DNA of 64,000 nt, from NCBI GenBank assembly GCA_021800795.1, contig JAJYYO010000002.1, positions 146,921 through 210,920 on the forward strand, read 5' to 3'. This DNA comes from Pseudomonadota bacterium (GTDB lineage: Bacteria > Pseudomonadota > Gammaproteobacteria > Burkholderiales > Gallionellaceae). The notes below the pieces were generated by a model, which searched no databases, had not been told where the DNA came from, and was given only the letters and a program-made list of their open reading frames with translations. Below, in pieces: positions 43,361-53,116 of this stretch; position 1 is the first letter of the stretch; the number at the start of each line of letters is the position of its first letter. The translations under genes and the position numbers were made by a program.

Positions 43361-44146
43361 ATGAAACTGGCTACCTGGAATGTGAATTCGTTAAAAGTCC
43401 GTCTGCCTCAGGTGCTGGACTGGCTGGCTGCCAACCCGGTCGAGGTGTTGTGTTTGCAGGAAACCAAGCAGCAGGACGCCGATTTTCCGAAGGATGAACT
43501 GCTGGCCGCCGGTTATCACAGCGTGTTTTCAGGGCAGAAGACTTATAACGGCGTGGCGATTTTAAGCCGCGAAGAGCCGTCCGATGTGCAGATGGGGATT
43601 CCGGCCCTTCGACCCGGCTCAGGACAGGCTTTTGAGGATGAGCAGAAGCGCGTGATTGCCGCTACCTTTGGCGATGTGCGCGTGGTCAATGTATATATCC
43701 CTAACGGTCAGAGCATAGATTCAGACAAGTACCAGTACAAGCTGGGCTGGCTCAAGGCGCTGCACGACTGGCTGAAACAGGAACTTGTACGCTACCCGAA
43801 GCTGGTATTGCTGGGCGACTACAACATCGCACCGGAAGACCGCGATGTGCACGATCCGGCGGCATGGGTGGGCAATGTGCTGGTCAGCGAACCTGAGCGT
43901 GATGCCTTCCGTGCACTGCAAGCGCTGGGTTTAAAGGACAGTTACCGTCTGTTCGAGCAGACGGAAAAAACCTTCAGCTGGTGGGATTACCGCATGATGG
44001 CATTTCGCCGCAACATGGGGCTGCGCATCGACCATATCCTGATCAGCGAGGCGCTGGCGCCCCGGTGCAAAAGCTGCGTCATCGACAAGGCGCCGCGCAA
44101 GCTAGAGCGTCCGTCGGATCACACGCCGGTGATCGTGGAATTGTAA
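43361..44146 (+). CDS. xthA: Exodeoxyribonuclease III
   Basis: AP endonuclease and 3'-5' exonuclease of base-excision repair, 261 residues. Family motifs run in order: KLATWNVNSLKVRLPQ, LCLQETKQ (metal-binding Glu), VYIPNGQS, LLGDYNIAPEDRDVHDP (catalytic Asp/Asn) and a terminal SDHTPVIVEL (catalytic His). The 9 residues ALRPGSGQA between MGIP and FEDEQKRV are absent from normal XthA and are encoded by a 27-bp dispersed repeat. ATG 43361 matches the family start; the TTG 9 bp earlier is not needed. It lies outside the R-M island edge and ends at a bidirectional terminator shared with ppc. Confidence 0.95.
   Translation: MKLATWNVNSLKVRLPQVLDWLAANPVEVLCLQETKQQDADFPKDELLAAGYHSVFSGQKTYNGVAILSREEPSDVQMGIPALRPGSGQAFEDEQKRVIAATFGDVRVVNVYIPNGQSIDSDKYQYKLGWLKALHDWLKQELVRYPKLVLLGDYNIAPEDRDVHDPAAWVGNVLVSEPERDAFRALQALGLKDSYRLFEQTEKTFSWWDYRMMAFRRNMGLRIDHILISEALAPRCKSCVIDKAPRKLERPSDHTPVIVEL
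43605..43631. repeat. 27-bp repeat unit inserted in xthA
   Basis: CCCTTCGACCCGGCTCAGGA then CAGGCTT. Close to the CCTTCGACAGGCTCAGGAC-type unit known from intergenic DNA of many proteobacteria. It is a multiple of three and adds ALRPGSGQA to XthA. Confidence 0.65.
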
Positions 44147-44226
44147 ATCCAGTCGGTCATGGGTTGAACAGGTCGTTTGGGTGCGTGGCTGGTGCAGCAA
44201 ATTATCCGGCGCGCCGCTCGGACATG

Positions 44227-44254
44227 AAAAACGGGAACCCGAATTCCCGTTTTT
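44227..44254. terminator. Bidirectional Rho-independent terminator between xthA and ppc
   Basis: AAAAACGGGAA (44227-44237), 6-nt loop, TTCCCGTTTTT (44244-44254). Perfect 11-bp stem with A/T runs on both sides, placed between the convergent xthA and ppc stops. Confidence 0.85.
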
Positions 44255-44303
44255 CATTCAGGCAGTTGCCGGAAATCCTGAAGTTCATATCGGTTTTCTG
44301 CCG

Positions 44304-47075
44304 TTAACCGCTGTTGCGCAAACCCGTTGCAATGCCGTTGATGGTCAGGTGAATGGCGCGCTTGACCGGCTCGCTGTCGTCGCCCGCACGATGACGCTCC
44401 AGGAGGGATACTTGCAGGTGGTTGAGCGGGTCGATGTAGGGAGTGCGGGTCTGCAAGCTGCGCGCAAACGCGGGGTTGTCCTGCAACAGGCTGGAGTTGC
44501 CGGTCACTTTGGAGAGCATTTCCAGGGTGGTTTCCCATTCGCCGTAAATTGCTCCAAAAATCCGCTCGCGCAACTCCACGTCTTCCACGAGACCGGCATA
44601 ACGCGAGGCGATGCCCATATCGGTCTTGGATAAGACCATATCCATGTTGGACATCAGACCGCGGAAGAACGCCCAGTTTTTGTACATGGCCTGCAGTTGC
44701 GCCAGACCCGCTTCGCCTTCGCGCGCGATGAACTGTTGCACCGCGCTGCCGAAGCCCAGCCAGCCCGGCAGCAGGGTGCGGTTCAGGCCCCAGCTGAACA
44801 CCCAGGGGATCGCGCGCAAATCCTCGATGCGATCCGAGGCTTTGCGTGAAGACGGACGGCTGCCGATGTTGAGTTCGGCGATTTCGCGTATCGGCGTGGA
44901 AGTGAAAAAGTATTCGGTGAAGCCGGGCGTTTCATAGACCAGTTTGCGGTACGCGGCAAACGCGTTCAGACTTAAATCTTCCATGATGCGGTGGTATTCC
45001 GGCATCGCACTGTCTGCGCCGTGATGATGCAGCAGCGTCGCCTCCATGGTGGCGGCGATCAGCGTCTCAAGATTGCGCAGTCCGATTTCCGGGTTGGAGT
45101 ATTTGCTGGAAATAACCTCTCCCTGCTCGGTGATGCGGATCTGACCGTTCACGCTGCCCGGCGGTTGCGCCAGAATGGCATCGTAGCTCGGGCCGCCGCC
45201 GCGACCGACTGTGCCGCCCCTGCCGTGGAACAAGCGGAGTTCCAGGCCGTATTTGCCGAATACTTTTACCAGTTCCAGTTCTGCCTTATACAGCTCCCAG
45301 TTGGCCGTGACGTAGCCGCCGTCCTTGTTGCTGTCCGAATAACCCAGCATCACTTCCTGGGTGTTTCCTCTGTTGGCCAGCAGCCGGCGGTAGTAGGGAA
45401 TGGCGAACAGTTCGTCCATGATGGGCCCGCAGCTGCGCAGGTCCTCGATGGTTTCAAACAGCGGGATGATATTGACGTGCAGCGCATCGCTGCCTTCCAG
45501 CAGGCCTGTCTGTTGCAGCATCAGTGCCAGTTCCAGCATGTCGCTCACCGCATCGGTCTTGGAGATGATGTGGTTGGGCAATGCGGCCCTGCCAAAGCGC
45601 CGGTGTATGTCCGCTGCGGCCTGCATGATGCGCAACTCGCTTTGTACTACATCGGAGTATTTTTCAAGCTCGACCATCAGCGGCTTTCCCGCCTGCAGCG
45701 TGTCGAGCAGCACCTGACGCCGCTCAGCTTCGTTAAGGCCGGCATAATTGCCGATCGAAGCGCCATGCGTCAACAGTTCGCTGACGGTTTGTTCGTGTAT
45801 CGCGCTGTGCTGGCGCATATCCAATGGCGCCAGATGAAAACCGAAGACCTCTGCTGCGCGGCGCAGATTGGACAGGCGTCCGCGCGCCAGATAAGTAGCG
45901 CCGTGCTGATACAGCGAGTCGATCAGTATGTCCAGATCGGCGATAAACTGTTCAGGCGTGGCGTAAGGCAGGGCCGCCTTATCCACCGGCGGCAGATGCG
46001 ATATTTCGTGACCAAGTTGGCGGGCGGTGGCCGACAGACGCGAATAAATCAGTATCAGTGCGCGGCGATAAGGCTCATCGATCCGGCTGACTGCGGTATC
46101 CGGCGAAGCATCGGAAAGGTGGCGCAAGTCATCGCTGACATCGACAAGACGGTCGGTCAGGGAGAGGCGCCGGCCCAGAAGATGTGTCTCTTTAAGGTAA
46201 TGCTCGAACGCTACTTCGGAATGCTGCTGCACCGCAAACTGCATGACATCGTGCGTCACGAAAGGATTGCCGTCGCGGTCGCCGCCTATCCAGCTGCCTA
46301 CTTTCAACAGGGGGGGTACCTTGATGTCCTTGTCAAAGCGCGCTTCAAGCTGGTTTTCCAGATTGGCGTAAATTCTGGGGATTTCCTTCAGAAAGGTGTA
46401 GCGGTAAAACTCCAGTCCGTTATTGATTTCGTCGTACACGGTCAGCTTGGCGGTGCGCAGCATGCGCGTCTGCCAGAGGATCAGTATGAACCGGCGCAGA
46501 GCGTTTTCATTGGCCGCGATTTCATCCGGCGTCATGTCGAGGCGATCACGGCTGGACATCAGGCCGGAGATGGTCAGATGACAATCGAGTATGCTTTTAC
46601 GCTGCACTTCAGTGGGGTGTGCAGTCAGTACGGGCGAAATCAACGCGTGGTCGAGAAAAGCCTGCAGGGTGTCTTTGCCGACCGGTTTCTTTTCGAGCCG
46701 GTCAAGCGCAAGCAGCAGGCTGCCGTTCTTCGGCGGCAGGCCCGCCTTGAGGTCTGCGCGATGGCGACGGTCGTTGTGCAGGTCTTCGGCGATGTTGGAT
46801 AATTGCGAAAAATAACTGAAGGCGCGCACCACGACCAGGGTTTCGTCGGGAGTCAGCGCATCGAGCATCTGCTCCAGTTTCTCACCGTCGCGTACGTCCT
46901 GAGTCTTGCGAAAACGCACCGCGGATCGACGCACGCTTTCGACCAGTTGAAAGGTTTCTTCACCTTCTTGTTCGCGCAGCGTGTCGCCCAGGATGCGCCC
47001 GAGCAGGCGCACATCTTCGCGGAGTGGTAAATCTTTGCTGGAAATATCGACAGGAGCAGAAAATAAATTCATCAT
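44304..47075 (-). CDS. ppc: Phosphoenolpyruvate carboxylase
   Basis: Anaplerotic carboxylation of PEP to oxaloacetate. The ~923-residue length is normal. Catalytic regions are present: LTAHPTEVQRKS with the essential His, YSDSNKDGGY, the glycine loop FHGRGGTVGRGGGPS, and a C-terminal end NGIATGLRNSG. The start is ATG 47075 or the adjacent ATG 47072 (MNLFSAPVD); the TTG at 47087 seems unnecessary. It is divergent from hemC (66 bp between starts) and converges on xthA at a strong terminator. Confidence 0.96.
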   Translation of the reverse strand: MMNLFSAPVDISSKDLPLREDVRLLGRILGDTLREQEGEETFQLVESVRRSAVRFRKTQDVRDGEKLEQMLDALTPDETLVVVRAFSYFSQLSNIAEDLHNDRRHRADLKAGLPPKNGSLLLALDRLEKKPVGKDTLQAFLDHALISPVLTAHPTEVQRKSILDCHLTISGLMSSRDRLDMTPDEIAANENALRRFILILWQTRMLRTAKLTVYDEINNGLEFYRYTFLKEIPRIYANLENQLEARFDKDIKVPPLLKVGSWIGGDRDGNPFVTHDVMQFAVQQHSEVAFEHYLKETHLLGRRLSLTDRLVDVSDDLRHLSDASPDTAVSRIDEPYRRALILIYSRLSATARQLGHEISHLPPVDKAALPYATPEQFIADLDILIDSLYQHGATYLARGRLSNLRRAAEVFGFHLAPLDMRQHSAIHEQTVSELLTHGASIGNYAGLNEAERRQVLLDTLQAGKPLMVELEKYSDVVQSELRIMQAAADIHRRFGRAALPNHIISKTDAVSDMLELALMLQQTGLLEGSDALHVNIIPLFETIEDLRSCGPIMDELFAIPYYRRLLANRGNTQEVMLGYSDSNKDGGYVTANWELYKAELELVKVFGKYGLELRLFHGRGGTVGRGGGPSYDAILAQPPGSVNGQIRITEQGEVISSKYSNPEIGLRNLETLIAATMEATLLHHHGADSAMPEYHRIMEDLSLNAFAAYRKLVYETPGFTEYFFTSTPIREIAELNIGSRPSSRKASDRIEDLRAIPWVFSWGLNRTLLPGWLGFGSAVQQFIAREGEAGLAQLQAMYKNWAFFRGLMSNMDMVLSKTDMGIASRYAGLVEDVELRERIFGAIYGEWETTLEMLSKVTGNSSLLQDNPAFARSLQTRTPYIDPLNHLQVSLLERHRAGDDSEPVKRAIHLTINGIATGLRNSG

Positions 47076-47153
47076 GGCTATACGCAAATAAGCGCGGCTG
47101 CCTCCGTGTTAGAATGCACCGCGTAATTAATCATAAAAATTCAGGATATTTCG

Positions 47154-48113
47154 ATGAGACCAGTTTCTTCAGTTCCGTCCTCAATCACACCGCTGGCACG
47201 TCTGGTCATTGCATCGCGCGAAAGCGCGCTGGCCATGTGGCAAGCAGAACACATCAGGGACAGGTTGCGCGCATTATATCCGCAAACTGATGTCAGTATT
47301 CTGGGTATGACCACGCAAGGCGACCAGATTCTGGATGTCAGCCTGTCGAAAATCGGCGGCAAGGGATTGTTCGTCAAGGAGCTGGAAACGGCGCTGGAGG
47401 ATGGTCGCGCCGACTTTGCCGTGCATTCGCTCAAAGATGTGCCTATGGTTCTGCCGGATGGTTTCGTGCTGGCGGCGATAGGCGAACGCGAAGACCCGCA
47501 TGATGCCTTTGTTTCAAACAATTACGCCAATCTGGCGGCGCTGCCTGCCGGCTCCGCGGTGGGAACCTCCAGTTTGCGCCGCGAAAGCCAGCTGCGCGCG
47601 CGTTTCCCGCATCTTAAAATCGAGCCGTTGCGCGGCAACGTGCAGACCCGTTTGCGCAAGCTGGACGAGGGGCAATATGCCGCGATCATCCTCGCAGCGG
47701 CAGGGCTGAAGCGGCTGGGGCTGAGCAGCCGCATCCGCGCGATCATTTCCAGCGCAGACAGTCTGCCGGCTGTCGGGCAGGGCGCGCTGGGGATAGAGTG
47801 CCGCGCGGATCGCAGCGATGTGATTGCCATGTTGCAGCCGTTGCATCATTCCGATACCGCAGCCTGCGTGCTGGCCGAGCGGGCCATGAGCCGGGCGCTG
47901 AATGGCAGCTGTCAGGTGCCGCTGGGCGGGTTCGCGACAGTTGAAGAAGGCCGCTTGCAGATGCGCGGTTTTGTCGCAAGCCCTGACGGGCAGCGCATGG
48001 TGCGCGCCGAATCGACGGGCGATATTGCCAACCCTGAAGCGTTGGGAAAACGGATTGCCGATGAACTGCGGTTGCTGGGAGCGGGCGAGATTTTAGCCGC
48101 GCTCAATGGCTAA
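47154..48113 (+). CDS. hemC: Porphobilinogen deaminase (hydroxymethylbilane synthase)
   Basis: Polymerises four porphobilinogens to hydroxymethylbilane for heme, siroheme and heme d1. The 319-residue protein contains [54 protein letters not shown] and the dipyrromethane-cofactor cysteine in [13 protein letters not shown]. It opens a heme operon, hemC-hemD-hemX-hemY, in which all junctions overlap. A possible -10 (TAGAAT) lies ~40 bp upstream in the divergent region shared with ppc. Confidence 0.96.
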   Translation: MRPVSSVPSSITPLARLVIASRESALAMWQAEHIRDRLRALYPQTDVSILGMTTQGDQILDVSLSKIGGKGLFVKELETALEDGRADFAVHSLKDVPMVLPDGFVLAAIGEREDPHDAFVSNNYANLAALPAGSAVGTSSLRRESQLRARFPHLKIEPLRGNVQTRLRKLDEGQYAAIILAAAGLKRLGLSSRIRAIISSADSLPAVGQGALGIECRADRSDVIAMLQPLHHSDTAACVLAERAMSRALNGSCQVPLGGFATVEEGRLQMRGFVASPDGQRMVRAESTGDIANPEALGKRIADELRLLGAGEILAALNG

Positions 48114-48903
48114 GTTACCTCTCGCCGGTCTGAAAATTGTGGTCACGCGACCGCGTGAGCAGGCGGCGCATCTGGCGCAGAAGATCGGGCAGGCGGGCGG
48201 GATACCCTTGCTGCATCCCTTGCTGGAAATCGCACCCGTGCAGGATGCGGTCGCGCTGAATAGGCAGGTTTCACGACTGGCGGCAGCCGATATGGCCATT
48301 TTTATCAGTCCGAATGCCGTGCGATACGGCATGGCGGCGATACGTGAAGTTGGCGTTGTTTTACCCCTTGGGCTGAAAATCGCCACGATTGGTGCGGGAA
48401 GCGCGCAGGCCTTGCGCGAACTGGGCGTCGGCGAGGTGCTGGTGCCGTCCGCACGGCATGACAGCGAAGGATTGCTGGAATTGTTGCCGCATGTGGCAGG
48501 GTGGCGGGTGATGATCTTTCGCGGAGATGGCGGTCGCGAGCTGCTGGGTGATACGTTAAGCGCGCGCGGGGCTATTGTCGAGTATGTGACTTGCTACCGT
48601 CGCAGCAAGCCGGTTCTGGATGCGGGTGAGTGGCTGAATGCTCATCCTGACGCGATGCTGGTGACCAGCAGCGAGGCGCTGGCGCATTTGCGGCAGATCG
48701 CGCAGCCGGCTTTGTACACTACGCCGCTGTTCGTGCCGCATCCGCGCATAGCCGAACTGGCGCGCCGGCAGGGCTGGATGCAGGTGTATCTGACGGAGGC
48801 GGGCGATGAGGGTTTGCTGTCCGGCTTGCTGGAATGGGCAAGAAAGCGGGAGTCAGGAATCAGGAGCGAGGAGCGAGGATTGCGGATTGAGGGCGGAGTA
48901 TGA
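48106..48903 (+). CDS. hemD: Uroporphyrinogen-III synthase
   Basis: Cyclises hydroxymethylbilane with inversion of ring D. The 265-residue protein is divergent, as is usual for HemD, but shows [48 protein letters not shown] and [20 protein letters not shown]. It overlaps hemC by 8 bp. The C-terminal tail [17 protein letters not shown] is encoded by a heptad repeat also seen at pyrC' and ruvX. The natural end was probably near LEWARKR. The tail now runs up to the hemX start, overlapping it by 4 bp. Confidence 0.92.
   Translation: MAKLPLAGLKIVVTRPREQAAHLAQKIGQAGGIPLLHPLLEIAPVQDAVALNRQVSRLAAADMAIFISPNAVRYGMAAIREVGVVLPLGLKIATIGAGSAQALRELGVGEVLVPSARHDSEGLLELLPHVAGWRVMIFRGDGGRELLGDTLSARGAIVEYVTCYRRSKPVLDAGEWLNAHPDAMLVTSSEALAHLRQIAQPALYTTPLFVPHPRIAELARRQGWMQVYLTEAGDEGLLSGLLEWARKRESGIRSEERGLRIEGGV
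48852..48896. repeat. Heptad repeat element at the hemD 3' end (copy 3)
   Basis: After GAATCAGGA come 7-bp units GCGAGGA, GCGAGGA, TTGCGGA and TTGAGGG. Read in frame as [14 protein letters not shown], the same frame as the ruvX and pyrC' copies. Confidence 0.75.
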
Positions 48904-50000
48904 GCGATAAACCAGACAGCGAATCGAACGGACAGGATGCTTCCCGCAAGACATCGATGGCCGACCTGTTCGCAAGGATCAGCCTTACCCAGTTGACGCT
49001 GATCGTGCTGGTCGTGATTTTTGTCTGGCAATGGCTGGATGGTCACCGGGCGATTAACGCCATGCGGGAAGACCTGGCCAAAAAAATCGCCGAGATGGAT
49101 GGCGCAGCAAAAGCCAATGCGATACTGATTGCGCAAAATCAGGATGAGGTGCGCGCGATGTCGGGCAGGGTGGCAACCCTTGAGACATACTACGATCAGG
49201 CACAGAACCAGCGCGCCGCGCTGGAGGCGTTATACAACAACCTGTCCGTCAGCCGTGATGAAACCGCGCTGGCGGATGTCGAACAATTGCTGTTGATTGC
49301 CGGTCAGCAATTGCAGTTGTCCGGCAATGTGAAAGCGGCGCTGATCGCCATGGAAAGCGCCGATAACCGCTTGCAACGCATGGACAGACCCGCGTTCAAC
49401 GGCCTGCGCAAATCCATCGGTCAGGATATAGACAAGCTGCGCGCGCTGCCCAGAGTGGACGTTTCGGGGATAAACCTTAAAATAAACAGGCTGTTATCGG
49501 CGGTGGACGAGCTTCCGCTGGTTGACCGGCATCGGCCCTCTGAAAATGCAACGGAGCAGACAAAACCTGCGATGGTCAACGAATCCGCCTGGCAAAAGTG
49601 GGCGCACGCCATCTGGCTGGAGGTCAAACAACTGGTGCGGATAGAGAACACGAATCTTACGCAAATCGCGCTGTTGCCGCCCAATCAGGAATTTTTCCTG
49701 CGTGAAAATCTCAAGATGCGCCTGATCTCGGCGCGGCTTGCGCTTTTGTCGCGCGACGAAGAGAGTTTCCGGCAGGAATTGAAAACGGCCAGACTCTGGA
49801 CAGCGCGCTATTTTGACGTCAAGTCGCCGGAAGGGGCCCACATGATGGATGAACTGGACAAGCTGGCTGAGGCGAGCATCAATATCGAACTGCCCGACAT
49901 CGGGGGCAGCCTGCAAGCTGTGCGCACTTACCGGCTGAGTCACGAGAGCGCGGTGGACAGCGGCACGCCGCGCAGTTTGCCGAAAAAGACGGTGCGATGA
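48900..50000 (+). CDS. hemX: HemX family protein
   Basis: A 366-residue inner-membrane protein with a short cytoplasmic N-terminus, one membrane helix at about 28-46 (ISLTQLTLIVLVVIFVWQWL) and a long periplasmic helical region. Conserved HemX stretches include DVEQLLLIAGQQLQLSGNVK, WLEVKQLVRIEN and FFLRENLKMRLISARLALLS. HemX is encoded in hem operons and sometimes called uroporphyrin-III methyltransferase, but it lacks the SAM enzyme fold; the role is probably structural. ATGA overlaps exist with hemD and hemY. Confidence 0.9.
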   Translation: MSDKPDSESNGQDASRKTSMADLFARISLTQLTLIVLVVIFVWQWLDGHRAINAMREDLAKKIAEMDGAAKANAILIAQNQDEVRAMSGRVATLETYYDQAQNQRAALEALYNNLSVSRDETALADVEQLLLIAGQQLQLSGNVKAALIAMESADNRLQRMDRPAFNGLRKSIGQDIDKLRALPRVDVSGINLKINRLLSAVDELPLVDRHRPSENATEQTKPAMVNESAWQKWAHAIWLEVKQLVRIENTNLTQIALLPPNQEFFLRENLKMRLISARLALLSRDEESFRQELKTARLWTARYFDVKSPEGAHMMDELDKLAEASINIELPDIGGSLQAVRTYRLSHESAVDSGTPRSLPKKTVR

Positions 50001-50503
50001 AATACCTGATCTCGATTCTGTTGCTGTTTGCGGCGGCAGTCGCACTGGGTACGATGTTACAGAACACCGCCTACGTGCTGCTGGTGTATCCGCCGTATCG
50101 CATCGAGTTATCTCTCAAGCTGTTTGCCGTACTGTTGTTGCTGGCATTGGTGCTCGGGCACTGGTTGCTGCAGTTGTTGTCAGATACCACCAAGCTGCCG
50201 GCCGTGGTGCAGAAAATGCGCCTGGAACGCGCTCAAAGCAATTCGCGCAAACTGCTGGATGTGACACTGAGGGCATTTTTTGAGGGCCGCTATCAGGATG
50301 CGGAAAAGGCAGCCGTGCGCGCCATCAAGCATGGGGAAAGTTCGGTTATTTATCCGATTATCGCGGCTCGCGCAGCGCATGAACTGGGTGAGTCCGGGCG
50401 ACGCGATGAATATCTGTCCAAAGCGGGACGAGAGTTTCAGGGGGATGCCACGATGCGCCTGCTGTCGGATGCCAGGTCCCGGTTCGGTCAGCCCAAGCTC
50501 TGA
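49997..50503 (+). CDS. hemY: HemY-like protein, short form lacking most TPR repeats
   Basis: The 168-residue product has the HemY N-terminal domain: two membrane helices (LISILLLFAAAVALGTML and LSLKLFAVLLLLALVLGHWL), then LLDVTLRAFFEGRYQDAEKA and VIYPIIAARAAHELGESGRR. Proteobacterial HemY is normally ~390-400 residues, with a C-terminal TPR array. Here the frame stops after about the first TPR (SDARSRFGQPKL), and no continuation is seen in any frame of the ~140 bp before the convergent ABC gene. So it is truncated by deletion or a natural short version. It ends the hem operon. Confidence 0.8.
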   Translation: MKYLISILLLFAAAVALGTMLQNTAYVLLVYPPYRIELSLKLFAVLLLLALVLGHWLLQLLSDTTKLPAVVQKMRLERAQSNSRKLLDVTLRAFFEGRYQDAEKAAVRAIKHGESSVIYPIIAARAAHELGESGRRDEYLSKAGREFQGDATMRLLSDARSRFGQPKL

Positions 50504-50642
50504 AAATCGCTGTTTGCGGGCAAATCGGGTAGGACATTACATCGAATTCCACCTGCTGCAATAGCCGTTCGGGGAAATTTCATCCCCTTTCGTCGTCCCC
50601 CCGTCAAAAGGTTAAACACGCAATACGCTGATGCGGTTTGGA

Positions 50643-52496
50643 TCAGGCTGCTTCCCGGTTTTCCGGCAACGCCTCGGCCAGAAAGCCGCCGGACTGATGT
50701 TGCCACAGCGCGGCATACAGTCCGTTGCGGCCCAGCAATTCATCGTGGGTACCCTGTTCGATGATTTTCCCCTGATCGAGCACGATCAGGCGGTCCAGAC
50801 GGGCGATGGTGGATAAGCGGTGCGCGATGGCGATCACCGTCTTGCCGGCCATCAGGCCGATCAGTTGCTCCTGGATGCTCGCTTCGATTTCGCTGTCGAG
50901 CGCCGAGGTGGCTTCGTCGAGCAACAGGATGGGCGCGCCCTTGAGAATCACGCGGGCAATCGCGATGCGCTGGCGCTGTCCGCCGGAGAGCTTTACGCCG
51001 CGCTCGCCGACATGCGCGTGGTAGCCTGTGCGATCATGCCAGTCGCGCAGCCCCAGAATGAAATCGTGCGCCTGCGCCTGTTTAGCGGCCGCTTCGATCT
51101 CGGCCTGTGTGGCCTGCGGGCGGCCATAGCGGATGTTGTCGGCAATCGAGCGGTGCAGCAACGAAGTGTCCTGCGTGACCAGGCCGACCTGGGTGCGCAG
51201 GCTTTCCTGGGTGACGTGCCGGATATCCTGCCCGTCTATGGCAATGCGGCCCTGCTCAACATCTGAAAAGCGCAGCAAAAGGTTTACAAGTGTCGACTTT
51301 CCGGCGCCGGAGCGTCCGATCAGGCCGATGCGCTCGCCGGGGCGCACGACGAGGTTGAGATTTTCGATGACCGGTTTGCCCGAGCCGTAACCGAAACTGA
51401 CGTGCTCGAAGCGTATCTCGCCTTTTGTAACCTGAAGCGGCACGGCGTCAGGTTCATCCACCAGCGCATGAGGCACGGAGATGGTTTCCATGCCGTCCTG
51501 CACCACGCCGACATTTTCAAAAATGCCGGCCACTTCAAAGGACACCCAGCCCGCCATATTGGTGATCTGCCAGACCAGCGGCAGGGCGGTTGCGACCTGG
51601 CTGGCGCTGAGTATCCCCTGTGCCCACAGGTTCAGGCCGATCGCGGTCGTGCTCACCAGCAGCAGCGCATTCAAGGATTGCAGGGTGAACATGAAGCGGC
51701 TGGTCATGCGCATGTGGCGCGAGATGGCTTCCTGATGTTCGTCCATCACATCGCGCACATAGCTATCCTCATCGATCACACGGGCAAACAGTTTGACGGT
51801 CAGGATGTTGGTATAGCTGTCGACCACGCGCGCCATCACCTTGGAGCGCACGTCCGAACTCAGTTTGGCCAGTTCGCGCAGGCGCGGCACGAAATAGCGC
51901 AGAAATACCGCATAGGACAGCAGCCAGAGGAGGGTGGGCAGGCTTAATCGCCAGTCGAAGCGGGAAATCAGGATCAGCGAAAAAATGCCGTAGGTGGACA
52001 GATACAGTCCTGCGCGGATCGACGACATCACGCTGTCGCGCAAGGATTGCGCGGTCTGCATCACGCGGTTGGCGATGCGTCCGGCAAAATCTTTCTGGAA
52101 GAACGGCCAGCTGTGCCGCACCACATGCCAGTGGCTTTGCCAGCGCACCAGACTCGTCGCGCCCGGTGTCAGGGCGTTAAAGCGGATCGCAATATCGGAG
52201 AATTGCAGCAGGGGCCGGACGATCAGCACCACCAGGATCATGATCAGCAAAGCGGGCCATTGCGCGGTCAGCGCGGCAGCGCGGTCGGTCGCCGCCATCA
52301 AGGCGACCAGCTTGCCGATAATCACGGGTATGCTCATGTCCGCCAGCGCAACGGCAAGGCTGGTGACCAGCATCGCCGTATACGGCCAGGGCGTTTGGCG
52401 GATGAAATGCCAGTAGAAGGACAGCAGTCCGACCGGTGGGGTGGTCGCCTGATGGGCACGGGTGCCGTGAATGAGCGATTCGAGAAACTTGAACAT
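50643..52496 (-). CDS. ABC transporter, fused permease/ATP-binding exporter
   Basis: A 617-residue half-transporter of the MsbA/multidrug type. The N-terminal ~330 residues hold six membrane helices (e.g. WPYTAMLVTSLAVALADMSI). The C-terminal ATPase has Walker A GRSGAGKSTLVNLLLRF, Q-loop VGLVTQDTSLLHRSIADNIR, signature LSGGQRQRIAIAR, Walker B PILLLDEATSALD and H-loop VIAIAHRLST. It should function as a homodimer. The substrate cannot be read from sequence; lipid, drug or heme-related export are all open. It converges on hemY. Confidence 0.9.
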   Translation of the reverse strand: MFKFLESLIHGTRAHQATTPPVGLLSFYWHFIRQTPWPYTAMLVTSLAVALADMSIPVIIGKLVALMAATDRAAALTAQWPALLIMILVVLIVRPLLQFSDIAIRFNALTPGATSLVRWQSHWHVVRHSWPFFQKDFAGRIANRVMQTAQSLRDSVMSSIRAGLYLSTYGIFSLILISRFDWRLSLPTLLWLLSYAVFLRYFVPRLRELAKLSSDVRSKVMARVVDSYTNILTVKLFARVIDEDSYVRDVMDEHQEAISRHMRMTSRFMFTLQSLNALLLVSTTAIGLNLWAQGILSASQVATALPLVWQITNMAGWVSFEVAGIFENVGVVQDGMETISVPHALVDEPDAVPLQVTKGEIRFEHVSFGYGSGKPVIENLNLVVRPGERIGLIGRSGAGKSTLVNLLLRFSDVEQGRIAIDGQDIRHVTQESLRTQVGLVTQDTSLLHRSIADNIRYGRPQATQAEIEAAAKQAQAHDFILGLRDWHDRTGYHAHVGERGVKLSGGQRQRIAIARVILKGAPILLLDEATSALDSEIEASIQEQLIGLMAGKTVIAIAHRLSTIARLDRLIVLDQGKIIEQGTHDELLGRNGLYAALWQHQSGGFLAEALPENREAA

Positions 52497-52649
52497 GTCG
52501 ATTTGTTAAAAAATGCAACGTTAATAGTTGAGCATTATAGGCGGTTAAGGCGGCGTAATTTCATAGCTGCCTGTGAAATTTGCTGTGCATTCTACATGCT
52601 GTTTCTGAAATTTATTGATGTTATATCAAGCTGATGGTGCAGAAGATAC

Positions 52650-52988
52650 TCATGTCCCGCTTTTTCGGGTGAGCGCAATGAACAGCCAGACGATAGCCAG
52701 GGGCAGCAGCAGAAAAAGCAACAACGGGAAAGCCAGCCATGCGACGATGAGTGAGGCGAACAGCAGGATGCCGAGGAGAAAAATACCGATTCCGGCAAAT
52801 ACAAAGAGCAGCAGGATGGACGCGCAGAACAATGCTGTCAGACCAATGATGGCTCCCGCGCCCCGAAATGGGCCAGTGAGTTCATGTCCGTTGATGATGA
52901 TGCGCGTGGCACTCTCATCAATAAACAATCCCCACGCGACGATGGAAAGCATGAGAATGGCAAGCAAAATGGCGGTTTTCCTGATCAT
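52650..52988 (-). CDS. Small membrane protein, unknown
   Basis: From ATG 52988 (AAAGGG 8 bp upstream) the 112-residue product has three to four hydrophobic helices (TAILLAILMLSIVAWGLFI, AGAIIGLTALFCASILLLFV, FLLGILLFASLIVAWLAFPL, LLFLLLPLAIVWLFIAL), with a short loop containing GHELTGPFRGAG after the first. I do not recognise the family. The frame stays open upstream to 53180, but that part is the reverse reading of dispersed repeats and is rejected. It lies on the same strand ~150 bp upstream of the ABC exporter. Confidence 0.65.
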   Translation of the reverse strand: MIRKTAILLAILMLSIVAWGLFIDESATRIIINGHELTGPFRGAGAIIGLTALFCASILLLFVFAGIGIFLLGILLFASLIVAWLAFPLLLFLLLPLAIVWLFIALTRKSGT

Positions 52989-53034
52989 GGCAAACCCTTT
53001 CAACAGGTGAGTAAGACTAACGGGCATGGCATGT

Positions 53035-53116
53035 AGCCACCCCCAATAATGCAAAGATTCTCGCAGGGATGATGCCCTGCGGGCATCAACTCGCAAACTC
53101 GCCATGCCCGGTTCCC
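53035..53116 (+). repeat. ~82-bp dispersed element, copy E1
   Basis: It starts AGCCACCCC and continues AATAATGCAAAGATTCTCGC, with hairpin GATGCCC-TGC-GGGCATC at 53071-53087, then AACTCGCAAAC and CGCCATG. It closely matches the reverse complement of 55226-55308. It abuts a copy of the 62-bp element at 53116. Confidence 0.8.

Noticed and set aside
44991..46802. A 603-codon open frame on the plus strand
   Set aside because: It lies wholly antisense to ppc, whose motifs and length are complete; the frame is a codon-bias shadow.
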